This document shows positions 35,856 through 44,472 of a stretch of 64,000 nt of DNA, in pieces. Every line of letters starts with the position of its first letter. Positions within the stretch are counted from its first letter, which is position 1. Made by a program: the position numbers and the translations under genes. Source of the stretch: DYRB01 sp963802205 (lineage in GTDB: Bacteria; Pseudomonadota; Gammaproteobacteria; Chromatiales; Chromatiaceae); assembly GCA_963802205.1 (NCBI GenBank), contig CAWDHW010000008.1, positions 28,931 to 92,930 on the forward strand. Direction: 5' to 3'. The notes beneath the pieces were generated by a model, which saw only the letters and a program-made list of their open reading frames with translations, was not told the origin of the DNA and made no database searches.

Positions 35856-36946
35856 GGCTTGGCCCCCCCAGGGCTGGGGCGCCCCGCCGGGTTGTGGGGC
35901 GTGTCGCGCTTGGGGCTGCGCGCTTGCCCCCGAAAGCCGGGTAGCATCAGGGCGACGATAGCCAGCAGCGGGAGGTAGAAGCGCTCGTGCCAGACGCGGG
36001 TACGCTCGTCGCCGGCCTGGGGCGGCAGCTTGGAGATAGCGGCCGCCTTGAGGATGTCTCGGGTGTCGCCGTCGCGGTAGTCCGCCACCCGGTAGATCCC
36101 CTGCCCGGCGACGGCCAGCCCCTCCAGGAGCTTGGTGTTCAGCGCGGAGACGACGGGTTTGCCGTTGCGGTCGGTGATCCAACTCCCGGCCTGGGCCGGG
36201 GGCGGGGCCGGGACCCGCGCCCCCTGTTCGGTGCCGATGCCCAACACATGCAGGCGGATACCCTCCTCGGCAAGCTTGGCGACCCGGTCATTCAGGCCTG
36301 GCTCGTCGAAGTCACCATCGGTGATCAACAGGACGGCCCGGGAGCTTTCCGCCGGCAGGCCCTTCAGCAGGCCCTCGGCGCGTTCCAGGGCAGTGCCGAC
36401 CCGGCTCCCCTGGAGTTCGGTGAGGTCCGTGGACAGGGCCGGGAGGGCGTTCAGGACGGTGAAGGTATCCTCGGTGACCGGGGCGATGACGTGGGGGACC
36501 GAGGCGAAGGCGATCAGCCCCAAGCGGACATCGCGGTCCTGCATGATCAGGTCCTGAATCTCCTGGCGCGCCCGTCCGATGCGGCTTGGGGCCACGTCGG
36601 CGACCTGCATCGAGCGCGAAATGTCCAGCAGTATCAGAAGATTATTGCCAGGGTGGAAGAGCCGCATGTCGGTGTAGTCCCAGCGCGGCCCGGCCATGGC
36701 CAGCACCAGCAGGGCCCACAGCAGGGACCATTTCAGAAAGCGCCCCCAACGCTCCTGGGTCTTGAGCTCCCGGGTCCCGGTCAGATGGGGCAGCAGTTGC
36801 GGGTCGGCGTAGCGGTGGACAGGGCCGCGGGCGGCGCGGGCCGCGCTGCGCCACAGCCAGATGGCCACCGGGATCAGTCCCAGCAGGGCCAGGAACCACA
36901 GGGGCTGTTCAAAGTGGAAACCGGCTTGCGGCAAAGACTCAGGCAC
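35852..36946 (-). CDS. batB: VWA-domain protein BatB
   Basis: A 364-residue inner-membrane protein with a von Willebrand factor A domain. Hydrophobic segments are at about residues 17-33 and 70-85 and near the C-terminus (FYLPLLAIVALMLPGF). The MIDAS motif is ILLDISRSMQVAD (DxSxS) and the following LLITDGDFDEPG completes the metal site. Between the VWA fold and the last helix there is a proline-rich loop. It starts at GTG overlapping the upstream VWA stop by eight bases (GTGCCTGA). It is part of the Bat complex set. Confidence 0.86.
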   Translation of the reverse strand: MPESLPQAGFHFEQPLWFLALLGLIPVAIWLWRSAARAARGPVHRYADPQLLPHLTGTRELKTQERWGRFLKWSLLWALLVLAMAGPRWDYTDMRLFHPGNNLLILLDISRSMQVADVAPSRIGRARQEIQDLIMQDRDVRLGLIAFASVPHVIAPVTEDTFTVLNALPALSTDLTELQGSRVGTALERAEGLLKGLPAESSRAVLLITDGDFDEPGLNDRVAKLAEEGIRLHVLGIGTEQGARVPAPPPAQAGSWITDRNGKPVVSALNTKLLEGLAVAGQGIYRVADYRDGDTRDILKAAAISKLPPQAGDERTRVWHERFYLPLLAIVALMLPGFRGQARSPKRDTPHNPAGRPSPGGAKP

Positions 36947-37982
36947 TGGCGGACCTCGCGACGAAGCGCTTGCGCCCCTCCGGGAAGAGTCCCAGGGCGA
37001 GCAGACTGATGAGGGCGACCGCCAGGGGCCAGCGGTAGAGTGGCTCCGGCAGGAAGGCGGTACGCGCCTCGGCCTGGGTCTTCTCCAACTGCCCGATGCG
37101 CTTGGCGATCTCCTCCAGGGCGTTGGTGTCGGTGGCGCGGAAATAGGCCCCGCCGGTGATTTTGGCGACCTCCTGCATGGTGTCCTCTTCCATTCCCAGG
37201 TCATCGCGGTACTTGATGACGCCCTCCTCGTAAATCGGGATGCTCTTCTGCTTGCTGCCGACCCCGATGGCATAGATCCGCACCCCCATGGCGCGGGCCA
37301 CGCGGGCCGCCTCTGTGGGGGCAAAGCCGCCGGAGGTGTTGTCGCCGTCCGTGATAAGGATCATGACCCGCGACCCGGGTGGGCGCTCGCGGAGCTTTTT
37401 GGCCGCCAGGGCAATGGCATCGCCGAGTGCCGTGCCTTGCCCTGCGATCCCAGAGACCAGTCCATCGAGGACTTGGTGCACTGCCAGCCGATCCACCGTC
37501 AGCGGCGACAGGACGAAGGCCTGGCTGCCGAAGATGATGAGCCCGGTGCGATCCCCCTCGCGGGAGTCGATGAAGCGCCCCATGACCCCCTTGACCACCG
37601 ACATGCGGGTGACCTGGCGTCCCTCGGCCGTGAAGTCCAGGGCGTCCATGGAGTGGGAGGCGTCCACCCCCAGCATCAGGTCATAGCCCGGGGTGCTGAT
37701 CTCGGTGTGCGGGGTCAGCCATTCCGGGCGCATCAGGGCGACCACCAGGGCCACCCACAGGAGGTAGAGCAGGGCCTTGTGGACCCAGCCCGCCAGTTGC
37801 ATCCGCGGCCGTCGGGTCTGATAGGCCGCCTGTAGGTCCTCCAGGTGGGGATGGAGCAGGGTAACGCGCTGCCCCTCCAGTTCCTGTTCCCGCGGCTGCG
37901 CTGCGTGTTGCCGCCAAAGCAGGGGCAACAGCAGCGGAAGGGGCAGCAGGGCCGCCATCCAGGGCCAGTGGAACTCAAACAT
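36939..37982 (-). CDS. batA: VWA-domain protein BatA
   Basis: A 347-residue inner-membrane VWA protein. Two N-terminal hydrophobic segments (WMAALLPLPLLLPLLW, ALLYLLWVALVVALM) precede the VWA domain with MIDAS residues DASHSMD and ILITDGDNTSGG; a C-terminal hydrophobic segment (YRWPLAVALISLLALGLF) closes the protein. BatA and BatB paralogues both face the periplasm or membrane surface and are served by a MoxR ATPase. It overlaps the DUF4381 gene upstream and the BatB gene downstream. Confidence 0.88.
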   Translation of the reverse strand: MFEFHWPWMAALLPLPLLLPLLWRQHAAQPREQELEGQRVTLLHPHLEDLQAAYQTRRPRMQLAGWVHKALLYLLWVALVVALMRPEWLTPHTEISTPGYDLMLGVDASHSMDALDFTAEGRQVTRMSVVKGVMGRFIDSREGDRTGLIIFGSQAFVLSPLTVDRLAVHQVLDGLVSGIAGQGTALGDAIALAAKKLRERPPGSRVMILITDGDNTSGGFAPTEAARVARAMGVRIYAIGVGSKQKSIPIYEEGVIKYRDDLGMEEDTMQEVAKITGGAYFRATDTNALEEIAKRIGQLEKTQAEARTAFLPEPLYRWPLAVALISLLALGLFPEGRKRFVARSASA

Positions 37983-38517
37983 GGCGGGCCTCTGGCTTGG
38001 GCTTTTCGCTCGCCACCCAGGCGTGGGCCGCGTCGATGAGGGCGATGAGGTCGGCGCGCCGGTCGCCGGCAGGGGCCTGGCCCTTGGGCGGGGCGTACGG
38101 GGCGGACAGCAGCAGCGTACCGCGGCTCCCCCAATCGAAGCGGTTGGGGTCGTTGGCGGCGAGCCAGGCCAGCCAGTCGGTTCCGGTCAGCCCGGCGCAG
38201 GCAGCGCGCCCCAGGCGGGCCATGGCAACGCGCCTCAGCAGTTCGGACACGGAACCGGCGGCGTCCTTGAGCCCCAGCTCATCATGTTGGACCTGACGGC
38301 GCAGGCCACGCAGTTGGCGTGCCGCGTCCCAACGCCAGTCGCCGAGGGTGATGACCGGGATCGGGATGCGCAGGCGCAGGGTCGAACGCCACTGCCAGGC
38401 GAGCCAGGTGAGCAGAATCAGCCCCGCCGCCAGGGCCCACCAGCCCGGTCCCGGCGGCCACCAGGGCACGCCGTCGAAGCCGTGGATATCGCGGATCTGT
38501 TTGACCGCCTCGTTCAT
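37975..38517 (-). CDS. DUF4381 family protein of the MoxR operon
   Basis: A 180-residue protein with one transmembrane segment near residues 28-45 (ALAAGLILLTWLAWQWR). The N-terminus MNEAVKQIRDIHGFDGVPWWPPGPGWW is typical of DUF4381, always found in MoxR/VWA operons. Its C-terminal half is a helical cytosolic domain. The stop overlaps the BatA start by eight bases. Function is undefined beyond being a membrane partner of the Bat/MoxR set. Confidence 0.82.
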   Translation of the reverse strand: MNEAVKQIRDIHGFDGVPWWPPGPGWWALAAGLILLTWLAWQWRSTLRLRIPIPVITLGDWRWDAARQLRGLRRQVQHDELGLKDAAGSVSELLRRVAMARLGRAACAGLTGTDWLAWLAANDPNRFDWGSRGTLLLSAPYAPPKGQAPAGDRRADLIALIDAAHAWVASEKPKPEARHV

Positions 38518-38569
38518 GGGTGCAACCGTGGTGTGGGGTTCAAGGCTTAAGGCTCGGCGTGGGCAATTG

Positions 38570-39184
38570 TCAGGCGGGTCGCCCGGGCCGTCCAGGGTCG
38601 CCGTCAGGGCGTGCCTCGCCCCAGGGGTAAAGCCGGGGAATCATGAGCGTCAGCCCGGCGGCGATCAGGACGGCGATACCGGTGCCGGTCAGGAACAGGG
38701 TCCAGTCCGTGGGGCGCAGGGTCCCCAGGGCGACGATCACGAACAGGATGGGCAGGTCGAGGAAATGGGTGAAGGTCGGGACCCCCTCGCCCCGGGCCGC
38801 CTCCAACTCCCCGGTCATGGCCCCTTGGCGCAGGGCCTCCCGGGTGATCCGCCGCAGGCGCATGAAATAGACCCGGGTGACGGTGTTCCCCTCGATGAAC
38901 TCGAAGGCGAACAGCGCCACCATCCCGGCCAACCAGGGGACCGCCAGGAAGCCCCAGCCGCCGTAGAAGACCCAGATCATCCAGCCGCCGGAGGCGAGCA
39001 ACAGGATGGCACCGGGAACCACCACGCCGTCATAGAAGACCGCGATATTGCGCACCGCCTCCGAGAAGGCGTGCAACTCCCGCAACTGGCGCGAGCGCAG
39101 GTCCGACATCCAGACCCCGATGAGCCCGGCGCCAATGAGGATGGCCCCGAGGATATGCGCAAATTTGAGGAGGCTGTAGGTCAT
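38570..39184 (-). CDS. DUF2269-like integral membrane protein
   Basis: A 204-residue protein with about five hydrophobic segments: LLKFAHILGAILIGAGLIGVWM, VVPGAILLLASGGWMIWVFYGG, LAVPWLAGMVALFAFEFI, FLDLPILFVIVALG and GIAVLIAAGLTLMIPRL. The H-x-L-x-AILIGAGLIG start is typical of DUF2269 membrane proteins. Its place between the DUF58 and DUF4381 genes is unusual for a bat operon and it may be an unrelated insertion. It is preceded by a 368-base gap with an inverted repeat. Confidence 0.65.
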   Translation of the reverse strand: MTYSLLKFAHILGAILIGAGLIGVWMSDLRSRQLRELHAFSEAVRNIAVFYDGVVVPGAILLLASGGWMIWVFYGGWGFLAVPWLAGMVALFAFEFIEGNTVTRVYFMRLRRITREALRQGAMTGELEAARGEGVPTFTHFLDLPILFVIVALGTLRPTDWTLFLTGTGIAVLIAAGLTLMIPRLYPWGEARPDGDPGRPGRPA

Positions 39185-39552
39185 AGTCCCGGGGGCTTAT
39201 TTGGGTAGGGGTCTCTCGAATCCACGCGGCGAGGCCGGGCAAGAATTCCGTCATTACGGCAGGGACGCCGGTCTCCAGCGCCATGGACGGCAACCCCAAT
39301 GCGCGGCGAAAATCTAACGTGCACCAGACTCGTGAATCCGTAGGTTGGGCCGACGAAGGAGGCCCAACATTCAGCCGGTTACGTGGCTAGCTGCGTTGGG
39401 CTTCGTTCCTCAGCCCAACCTACGCCGAACGCTTGCTCAGTCTCTGGAGCATGGGAGCCAGGCGAGGTTAACGGGGACATGGTGACGTTGGCGTCGAAAT
39501 GGACCAATGCTCCATAGTGCTTCCCACGCCCTGGATCTCGGGTCCTTCGTCG
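39185..39552. repeat. Intergenic region with two inverted copies of a GTAGGTTGGGC repeat
   Basis: GTAGGTTGGGCC at 39340-39351 with its following bases is mirrored by GGCTGAGGAACG-like sequence ending in CCCAACCTAC at 39413-39423. Each copy is about 29 bp and they face each other around a 26-bp centre. The remaining gap holds no gene. This kind of palindrome is dispersed in many proteobacteria. Confidence 0.65.
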
Positions 39553-40470
39553 TCACAGGGTCTTGACCCTCGCCTGCTGCCGCAAGTGGTGGATCAGGGT
39601 CAGGTGGATCTCGTGATCCGTCTGCACCGGCAGCAGGATCACATGGAGTCGCCGGGCGATGGCCTGCAACAGCTCGCGGCGCTCCTGCCAGGCCTCCCGG
39701 TAGTATTGGCGGGCCTTGGGGTCGTCGGTATCGATCTCGATCAGGGTACCGTCGGTACCGGTGAAGGTGGCTACGCCCATGGCCGGGATCTCCCAGTCCG
39801 CCGGGTCGTCGACCGGGATCAGGGCCACGGAGTTGCGCTGGGACAGGTCCCCCAGGATACGCTCCAGGCTGATGGGCTCGCGGTTGAGGTCGGCGATGAC
39901 GAAGACCAGGGATCCGGTGGTCAGTCCGCTGGTGGCACGTTTGAGCGCCCCGCCGAGGCAGTCCACGGACTTGTCCCGGGTCTCCGACGGCACCGTGAGG
40001 GTCCGCAGGAGTTGCCACAGGGCGCGGCGCCCGCGCGAGGGGCGGAAGTGCTGGAGCCCGGCGACCGGGTCGCCGAAGACCATGCCCCCGACCCGATCAT
40101 GCAGGCGGGACGCGGCCCAGCCGATCAGGGCGGCGGTGCGGGCGGCCTGCACGGACTTGAAGGTGCCGCGGGTGCCGAAGCTCATGTGCGGGCCCTTGTC
40201 CACGCACAGGACCACACTGCGCTCGCGCTCCTCGCGGAAGACCTTGAGGTGCGGCTCGTTGATACGGGCGGTGACCTTCCAGTCCATATAGCGGATGTCG
40301 TCGCCCTCGCGGTACTCGCGCACCTCCTCGAAGTTGACGCCGGCCCCGCGGAAGACCGAGGCGTAGAGCCCGGAAAAGGTCGAATTGACCAGGTGGTGGG
40401 AGGGCAGTCCCAGGGCGTGGGCCTGATGGCGCAGTTCCAGGAGGTCGTCGAGACGCGGATAGAGGCTCAT
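39553..40470 (-). CDS. DUF58-domain protein
   Basis: A 305-residue protein of the DUF58 family that accompanies MoxR ATPases. The core FEEVREYREGDDIRYMDWKVTARINEPHLKVFREERERSV (shown in part) is the family signature, followed by a VWA-like fold (LCVDKGPHMSF replaces a canonical MIDAS). The ATG at 40470 gives MSLYPRLDDLLELR. It follows the MoxR gene by 19 bases and precedes the rest of the Bat cluster. Function: a likely adaptor/scaffold for MoxR. Confidence 0.88.
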   Translation of the reverse strand: MSLYPRLDDLLELRHQAHALGLPSHHLVNSTFSGLYASVFRGAGVNFEEVREYREGDDIRYMDWKVTARINEPHLKVFREERERSVVLCVDKGPHMSFGTRGTFKSVQAARTAALIGWAASRLHDRVGGMVFGDPVAGLQHFRPSRGRRALWQLLRTLTVPSETRDKSVDCLGGALKRATSGLTTGSLVFVIADLNREPISLERILGDLSQRNSVALIPVDDPADWEIPAMGVATFTGTDGTLIEIDTDDPKARQYYREAWQERRELLQAIARRLHVILLPVQTDHEIHLTLIHHLRQQARVKTL

Positions 40471-40489
40471 TGGCCGTGGGTTGCCGGGG

Positions 40490-41446
40490 TCAGGGGATGG
40501 CGACCAGGTTGAGCAGGCGGTTGACGAAGGCATCGGTGCTGATGCCCTCGGCCTCGGCCTCGAAGGTGAGCAGGAGGCGATGGCGCAGGATCTCCGGGGC
40601 CACCGACTGGATGTGGTGGGGGGCGACGAACTGGTCGCCGCTCATCCAGGCCCTGGCCCGGGCGCAGCGGGCGAGCGCGATACTGGCGCGCGGCGAGGCG
40701 CCGAACCGGCACCAGCGCCCCAGATCCGGGTCGTAGACCTTGGGGTTACGGGTCGCCTGCACCAGATCGACGATGTAGGAGTGCAGCTTGGGGTCCAGGT
40801 ACAGGTTGGCCACGTCCCGGCGCATGGCGAAGAGCTCCGCCTGGGACAGGCGCTTCGCCGGCGGGGCGTAACTGGTCTTCTGGTGCTGGCTGTCCAGTTC
40901 CAGGATCTTCAGTTCTTCGTCCCGGGTCGGGTAGGTCACCACCGACTGCATCAGGAAGCGGTCGAGCTGGGCCTCGGGGAGCGAGTAGGTCCCCTCCTGT
41001 TCCACCGGGTTTTGAGTCGCCAGGACCATGAACAGCTTCGGCAGCGGGTAGGTGCGCTGACCGACGGTGATCTGGTGCTCGCCCATGGACTCCAGGAGGG
41101 CCGACTGGACCTTGGCCGGGGCGCGGTTGACCTCGTCGGCGAGCAGGATGTTGTGGAACAGGGGCCCGGGGCGGAACTCGAATTCGCCGCGCTCGTGGCG
41201 GTAGATGTCGGTGCCGATGAGGTCCGAGGGCAACAGGTCCGGGGTGAACTGGATGCGGTGGAAGTCGCCCTCCAGGGACTCTGCCAGGGCCTTGACGGCC
41301 GTGGTCTTGGCCAGCCCGGGCATGCCCTCCACCAGCAGGTGGCCGTCGCTCAGCAGGCAGATCAGCATGCTGTCGATGAACTTCTGTTGGCCGATGATGC
41401 GGGAGGCGATGTGGTCGCGGACGGACTTGAGGTCTGCTGGGGTCAT
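40490..41446 (-). CDS. moxR: MoxR-family AAA+ ATPase
   Basis: A 318-residue chaperone-like AAA+ ATPase. Walker A is EGMPGLAKT near residues 40-48, Walker B LLADEVNRAP, sensor 1 TQNPVEQEGTY, and sensor 2 near the C-terminal RASIALARCARA. The LPEAQLDRFLM arginine-finger region is present. It is first in a same-strand cluster with DUF58, DUF4381, BatA, BatB, BatC and BatD. It probably matures or remodels the VWA proteins. Upstream is a 609-base gap. Confidence 0.95.
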   Translation of the reverse strand: MTPADLKSVRDHIASRIIGQQKFIDSMLICLLSDGHLLVEGMPGLAKTTAVKALAESLEGDFHRIQFTPDLLPSDLIGTDIYRHERGEFEFRPGPLFHNILLADEVNRAPAKVQSALLESMGEHQITVGQRTYPLPKLFMVLATQNPVEQEGTYSLPEAQLDRFLMQSVVTYPTRDEELKILELDSQHQKTSYAPPAKRLSQAELFAMRRDVANLYLDPKLHSYIVDLVQATRNPKVYDPDLGRWCRFGASPRASIALARCARARAWMSGDQFVAPHHIQSVAPEILRHRLLLTFEAEAEGISTDAFVNRLLNLVAIP

Positions 41447-42055
41447 GCTCTGGGCGCTACTCGGGGTTGCGGCTCAAGGTTGGGGGGATGGCGCGGTGGC
41501 CCCGCCGTGACGGCCTCGGCGGGCTTGCCTGGGACGGGTCTGGCCTGGACGCACCGGGACTCTGCGGGGTCAGACCTTGGTGCGGGTGGGGATACTGACG
41601 GGTTTAGGGCCTGAGCGCAACCCTGGGGCGGCCCGGGCGGGCGTACTGAATTATCAGTATATTCTGATGTTTAAGACGAGTCCCTGAACGGAACTGGGGG
41701 CCGGGGCTTCTCGTCCGTCGTTGCGGGGGGCTCCCACAGTCCAGGGGCATGCGGCGATCGATGGGGTCCATTGCGCCAGGCCGAGACTAGGGAAATCAAG
41801 CCCCTTGTAGGTGCATGTTGTGCACATGCTACGGTCTCCACCCTGGGGAGGGTGTCAAGACTCCTACGCGGCGTTGCCCGCGCTAAGGCGTCGTTCAAGA
41901 GATTGATAAATAGAGAGATAATGAAACGGTCAAAAACGAGCCAATCTGAGACGGTGCCTGTCCCTACGGGGGCTTAGCGCCCCTGCCCAAGGGTTATGCC
42001 CAGACTTATCCACAGGGCTTGTGGGCAACGGAAAAATATCAGATTGGTCTTAAGG
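41447..42055. other. Long intergenic region upstream of moxR
   Basis: These 609 bases hold no convincing gene. A low-GC segment at 41640-41680 includes ACTGA-ATTA-TCAGT inverted repeat halves (41645-41658), and GCATGT-TGTGC-ACATGC at 41813-41829 is a second short palindrome. Both are candidate operators for the moxR operon, unproven. No terminator with a T run was recognised after the metallophosphoesterase gene. Confidence 0.4.
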
Positions 42056-42898
42056 TTAGGCAGACCCAAGACCGGCAAGGAAATCGTCCACCGCCGCGGC
42101 AAGCGGGCGGGTGCCGGCGATGACAGCGGGTTCGTAGTCGCTGCGCCATTGGGACATGAGGCCGCGGGCGCGGCGCCATTCCTCGAACAGGATCAACGCC
42201 AGGGGGCCGCCGTCCTCCAGCATGCCGGATGCGTAGAAGTCGCGCTCGGTGCGGTCTCGGTCGTAGTCGATTCGGACGATGCGGCTGCGCCAAATCCCGC
42301 CGCGGTGCTCCAGTTGGGCATAGCTGCCGCGCGGGTCGCCGTCGAAGGGAGAGCCGACGGAACCGACGTTGACGATGTGCGTGGCCCCCAGCCGACGTTC
42401 CAGGGGCTTGTGGGTATGGGCGGTGACGAACAGCGCCAGGTCCTCCGGGACCTTGTCCACCAGGGCCTGGTCCGTAATGCTGGCAGAGACCCCGTCGCGG
42501 TTGCCGGCCATGGTCCCATGGGTGACATGGATCCAGGCCGACCCGCCGGGGGGGTGCAGGGTCAGGTGGTCCGGCCAGGTGTGGAGGGCCCCGGCACGCT
42601 CGCCGATCTGGGCCAGGGTCCAGTCGGCGAAGCGGCGCATGTCGGCCTCCAGGGGCGTGGCGGGCCTGCTCTGCGCACAGTGCAGCACCCAGACCTCGTG
42701 GTTGCCGAGCACCGGCAGCCAGCCGCGTCCCTGGCGCAACCCCTCGAACAGGTCGAGACAGGCCGCACTGCTTGGACCGCGGTTGACCAGATCGCCGTCC
42801 ATGATGACCAGGTCCGGGTCCCAGGCGAGGATGTGCTCCACCGCGACCTCCATGGCGGGAAGGTTGCCCTGAACGTCCGAGAAGACGGCGACCTTCAT
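42056..42898 (-). CDS. Metallophosphoesterase
   Basis: A 280-residue calcineurin-like phosphoesterase. It keeps MDGDLVNRGP (metal/phosphate motif), GNHEVWVL, the VTHGT and VTAHTHKP histidines and GSVGSPFD near the C-terminal part. In the first motif the usual SDxHGN reads SDVQGN, i.e. the first metal-binding His is Gln. The overall similarity is to phosphodiesterases of the YfcE / diadenosine tetraphosphatase-like group acting on unknown substrates. It begins nine bases after a small ORF with a strong ribosome binding site. Confidence 0.85.
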   Translation of the reverse strand: MKVAVFSDVQGNLPAMEVAVEHILAWDPDLVIMDGDLVNRGPSSAACLDLFEGLRQGRGWLPVLGNHEVWVLHCAQSRPATPLEADMRRFADWTLAQIGERAGALHTWPDHLTLHPPGGSAWIHVTHGTMAGNRDGVSASITDQALVDKVPEDLALFVTAHTHKPLERRLGATHIVNVGSVGSPFDGDPRGSYAQLEHRGGIWRSRIVRIDYDRDRTERDFYASGMLEDGGPLALILFEEWRRARGLMSQWRSDYEPAVIAGTRPLAAAVDDFLAGLGSA

Positions 42899-42907
42899 CG
42901 CGTCCCC

Positions 42908-43003
42908 TCAGGCCGGCAGGTCGCCGATGGCGGTAGCGATAGGGCAGACCTTGCACTCCAGCGGCCAGAGGCCGCCAGCGCTGACGTCGAACGGGACTGA
43001 CAT
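42908..43003 (-). CDS. Candidate 31-aa CxxC microprotein
   Basis: ATG at 43003 is preceded by a strong ribosome binding site GGAGGT (43011-43016) at good spacing, and the frame of 31 codons ends at 42908. The peptide is MSVPFDVSAGGLWP followed by LECKVCPIATAIGDLPA; it contains a CKVC pair (Cys17 and Cys20). It sits nine bases before the metallophosphoesterase gene on the same strand. It is too short for homology-based calling by eye. I rate it as a likely translated small ORF because of the ribosome binding site; function unknown. Confidence 0.5.
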   Translation of the reverse strand: MSVPFDVSAGGLWPLECKVCPIATAIGDLPA

Positions 43004-43175
43004 GGGTTTTACCTCCACCCGCGGATGACGCATCATTGTCGCCCGGATTGCACCGATGGGCCAGGCGCCAGATCCCAGGCCACTGGCTCAAGATGGGTGC
43101 AGCCGTTCGGTCCCCAGACCCGTCGCGGGCGAGTCGGCGGGTACACACTCCGGCAACGCGAAGGCAGGCAGGCGC

Positions 43176-43637
43176 ATGATCGAAGAACCGAAGGGCGACG
43201 AGCCAGACTGGGACAGCCCATTGCAATTTGCGCTGACCCCGGGGCTCATCATCCACGCCCTGTTGGGTAGCGCGACGGCAGTGCACACAGGTTGGGAGAG
43301 TTGTATCGAGGATGGCCTGGTGGTGTCCGATGTGGTGGCCATGGACGATACGGGCGGGACCAGTATCCGCCTGGCGGAACAGGAGTTCTACGAGGACAGC
43401 AACCCGGAGAACGTCTGGCACGACTGGGCGCTCGAGATCCGCAACGGCCAAGTCCTGACCACGGCTCACTGGCAGATCCTGACCACGGCCAGCCCGGCGG
43501 AGTGGGAGTGGCACCAGCGCGAGGCAGAGAATGCCTTTGAGCGTGCCTGTGTTCTGCTCGGCAAGCGGGTGCGCCGCGGGCTGCTGGTGGAGGAGCCGAT
43601 GCCCGCAGATGCCCCGCCGCGGTCAAGCCGGCACTGA
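43176..43637 (+). CDS. Hypothetical protein
   Basis: A 153-residue acidic soluble protein with no signal peptide. It has an extended beta-like core (IIHALLGSATAVHTGWESCIEDGLVVSDVVAMDD) and ends basic and proline-rich. The ATG at 43176 was chosen because the upstream sequence is shadow-like. I do not recognise a family. It heads a + strand run of small genes (DUF6489, an 85-aa membrane protein, a CDF transporter), each with its own ribosome binding site. Confidence 0.55.
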   Translation: MIEEPKGDEPDWDSPLQFALTPGLIIHALLGSATAVHTGWESCIEDGLVVSDVVAMDDTGGTSIRLAEQEFYEDSNPENVWHDWALEIRNGQVLTTAHWQILTTASPAEWEWHQREAENAFERACVLLGKRVRRGLLVEEPMPADAPPRSSRH

Positions 43638-43756
43638 TGCCGCAACCCGTCGATGGACCTGCGATCTGGGGGTGCTTGCCTTCCCCGGCGCCATGCGCCA
43701 CAGTGCAGGTGCTGGCCCTGTAGCCAGACCCTGTGCGTACCTTCCGGAGGCCCCTC

Positions 43757-44029
43757 ATGAAGATCACCATGGACCTGGATATCACCCCGGAGGAGATGCG
43801 CAAGCTCTTCGGGCTGCCGGACGTCGAGGCATTCCAGCAACAGATGATGGACGATCTGCGCGAGCGTATGGCCGCGGGCGTCGAGGGTTATGACCCGTTG
43901 AAACTGTTTCAGCCCTATGTGGCCGGTGGTATGGCCGGCTGGGACCTGTTCCAGCGCGTGCTGACCGGCGGAGCCAGCTCCGGTTCCAGTGCCGGGGCCG
44001 GTGGGGCCGCCAAAGGCGAGCCCAAATAG
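43757..44029 (+). CDS. DUF6489-like small protein
   Basis: A 90-residue protein. KITMDLDITPEEMRKLFGLPDVEAFQQQMMDDLRERM (in part) is a helix-rich start typical of DUF6489, whose function is unknown; the tail is glycine/serine/alanine-rich. A strong CGGAGG precedes the ATG at 43757. It is a stand-alone gene in a run of small + strand genes. Confidence 0.65.
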   Translation: MKITMDLDITPEEMRKLFGLPDVEAFQQQMMDDLRERMAAGVEGYDPLKLFQPYVAGGMAGWDLFQRVLTGGASSGSSAGAGGAAKGEPK

Positions 44030-44110
44030 GTGCCAATGGTAGGGTCCCGTGCGCCGGCCCTGTGAGGGAGTAACTCCAGTAATTCTGTTTCGTCGCCCGG
44101 AGGTGACGCC

Positions 44111-44368
44111 ATGGCCCATCGCCTGCTGATACTCGGTTGCAGGACCATGCGCGACGGCGTGGTCGTGTCCTCGATCTTTTTCGTCGGCGCCATTCTTCTG
44201 TTCCTCGCCGCGCAGCACGTCGTTCCACCCAACCTGCCGGTGGTGGGGCACATTGTGCTGCTGTTCGCCCTGATCATGATCGTGATGGCCCCGGTGATTC
44301 TGATCTCCACCTTCATACTCTCCGTTTTCCCAGGCGCCCGGGAGAAGCTGGAGAAGTGCGAGCACTAA
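44111..44368 (+). CDS. Small two-helix membrane protein, hypothetical
   Basis: An 85-residue protein with two clear hydrophobic segments (VVVSSIFFVGAILLFLAA and VGHIVLLFALIMIVMAPVILISTF) and basic/acidic ends. A good GGAGG precedes the ATG. No family recognised. It lies 104 bases before the CDF gene and could be a small accessory protein or an unrelated one. Confidence 0.6.
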   Translation: MAHRLLILGCRTMRDGVVVSSIFFVGAILLFLAAQHVVPPNLPVVGHIVLLFALIMIVMAPVILISTFILSVFPGAREKLEKCEH

Positions 44369-44472
44369 CGGCGGCACAGCCCCATCCTGCCCTGCCCAGT
44401 TCTGCGAGAGGGCCAGGTTCGGGCGATTGTTAGGTTACGAGCGGTGCGACAGCCCCCACATGGAAGATCGCC

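Noticed and set aside
41771..41977. A 68-codon frame in the gap upstream of moxR.
   Set aside because: No ribosome binding site, composition unlike neighbours, no family seen.
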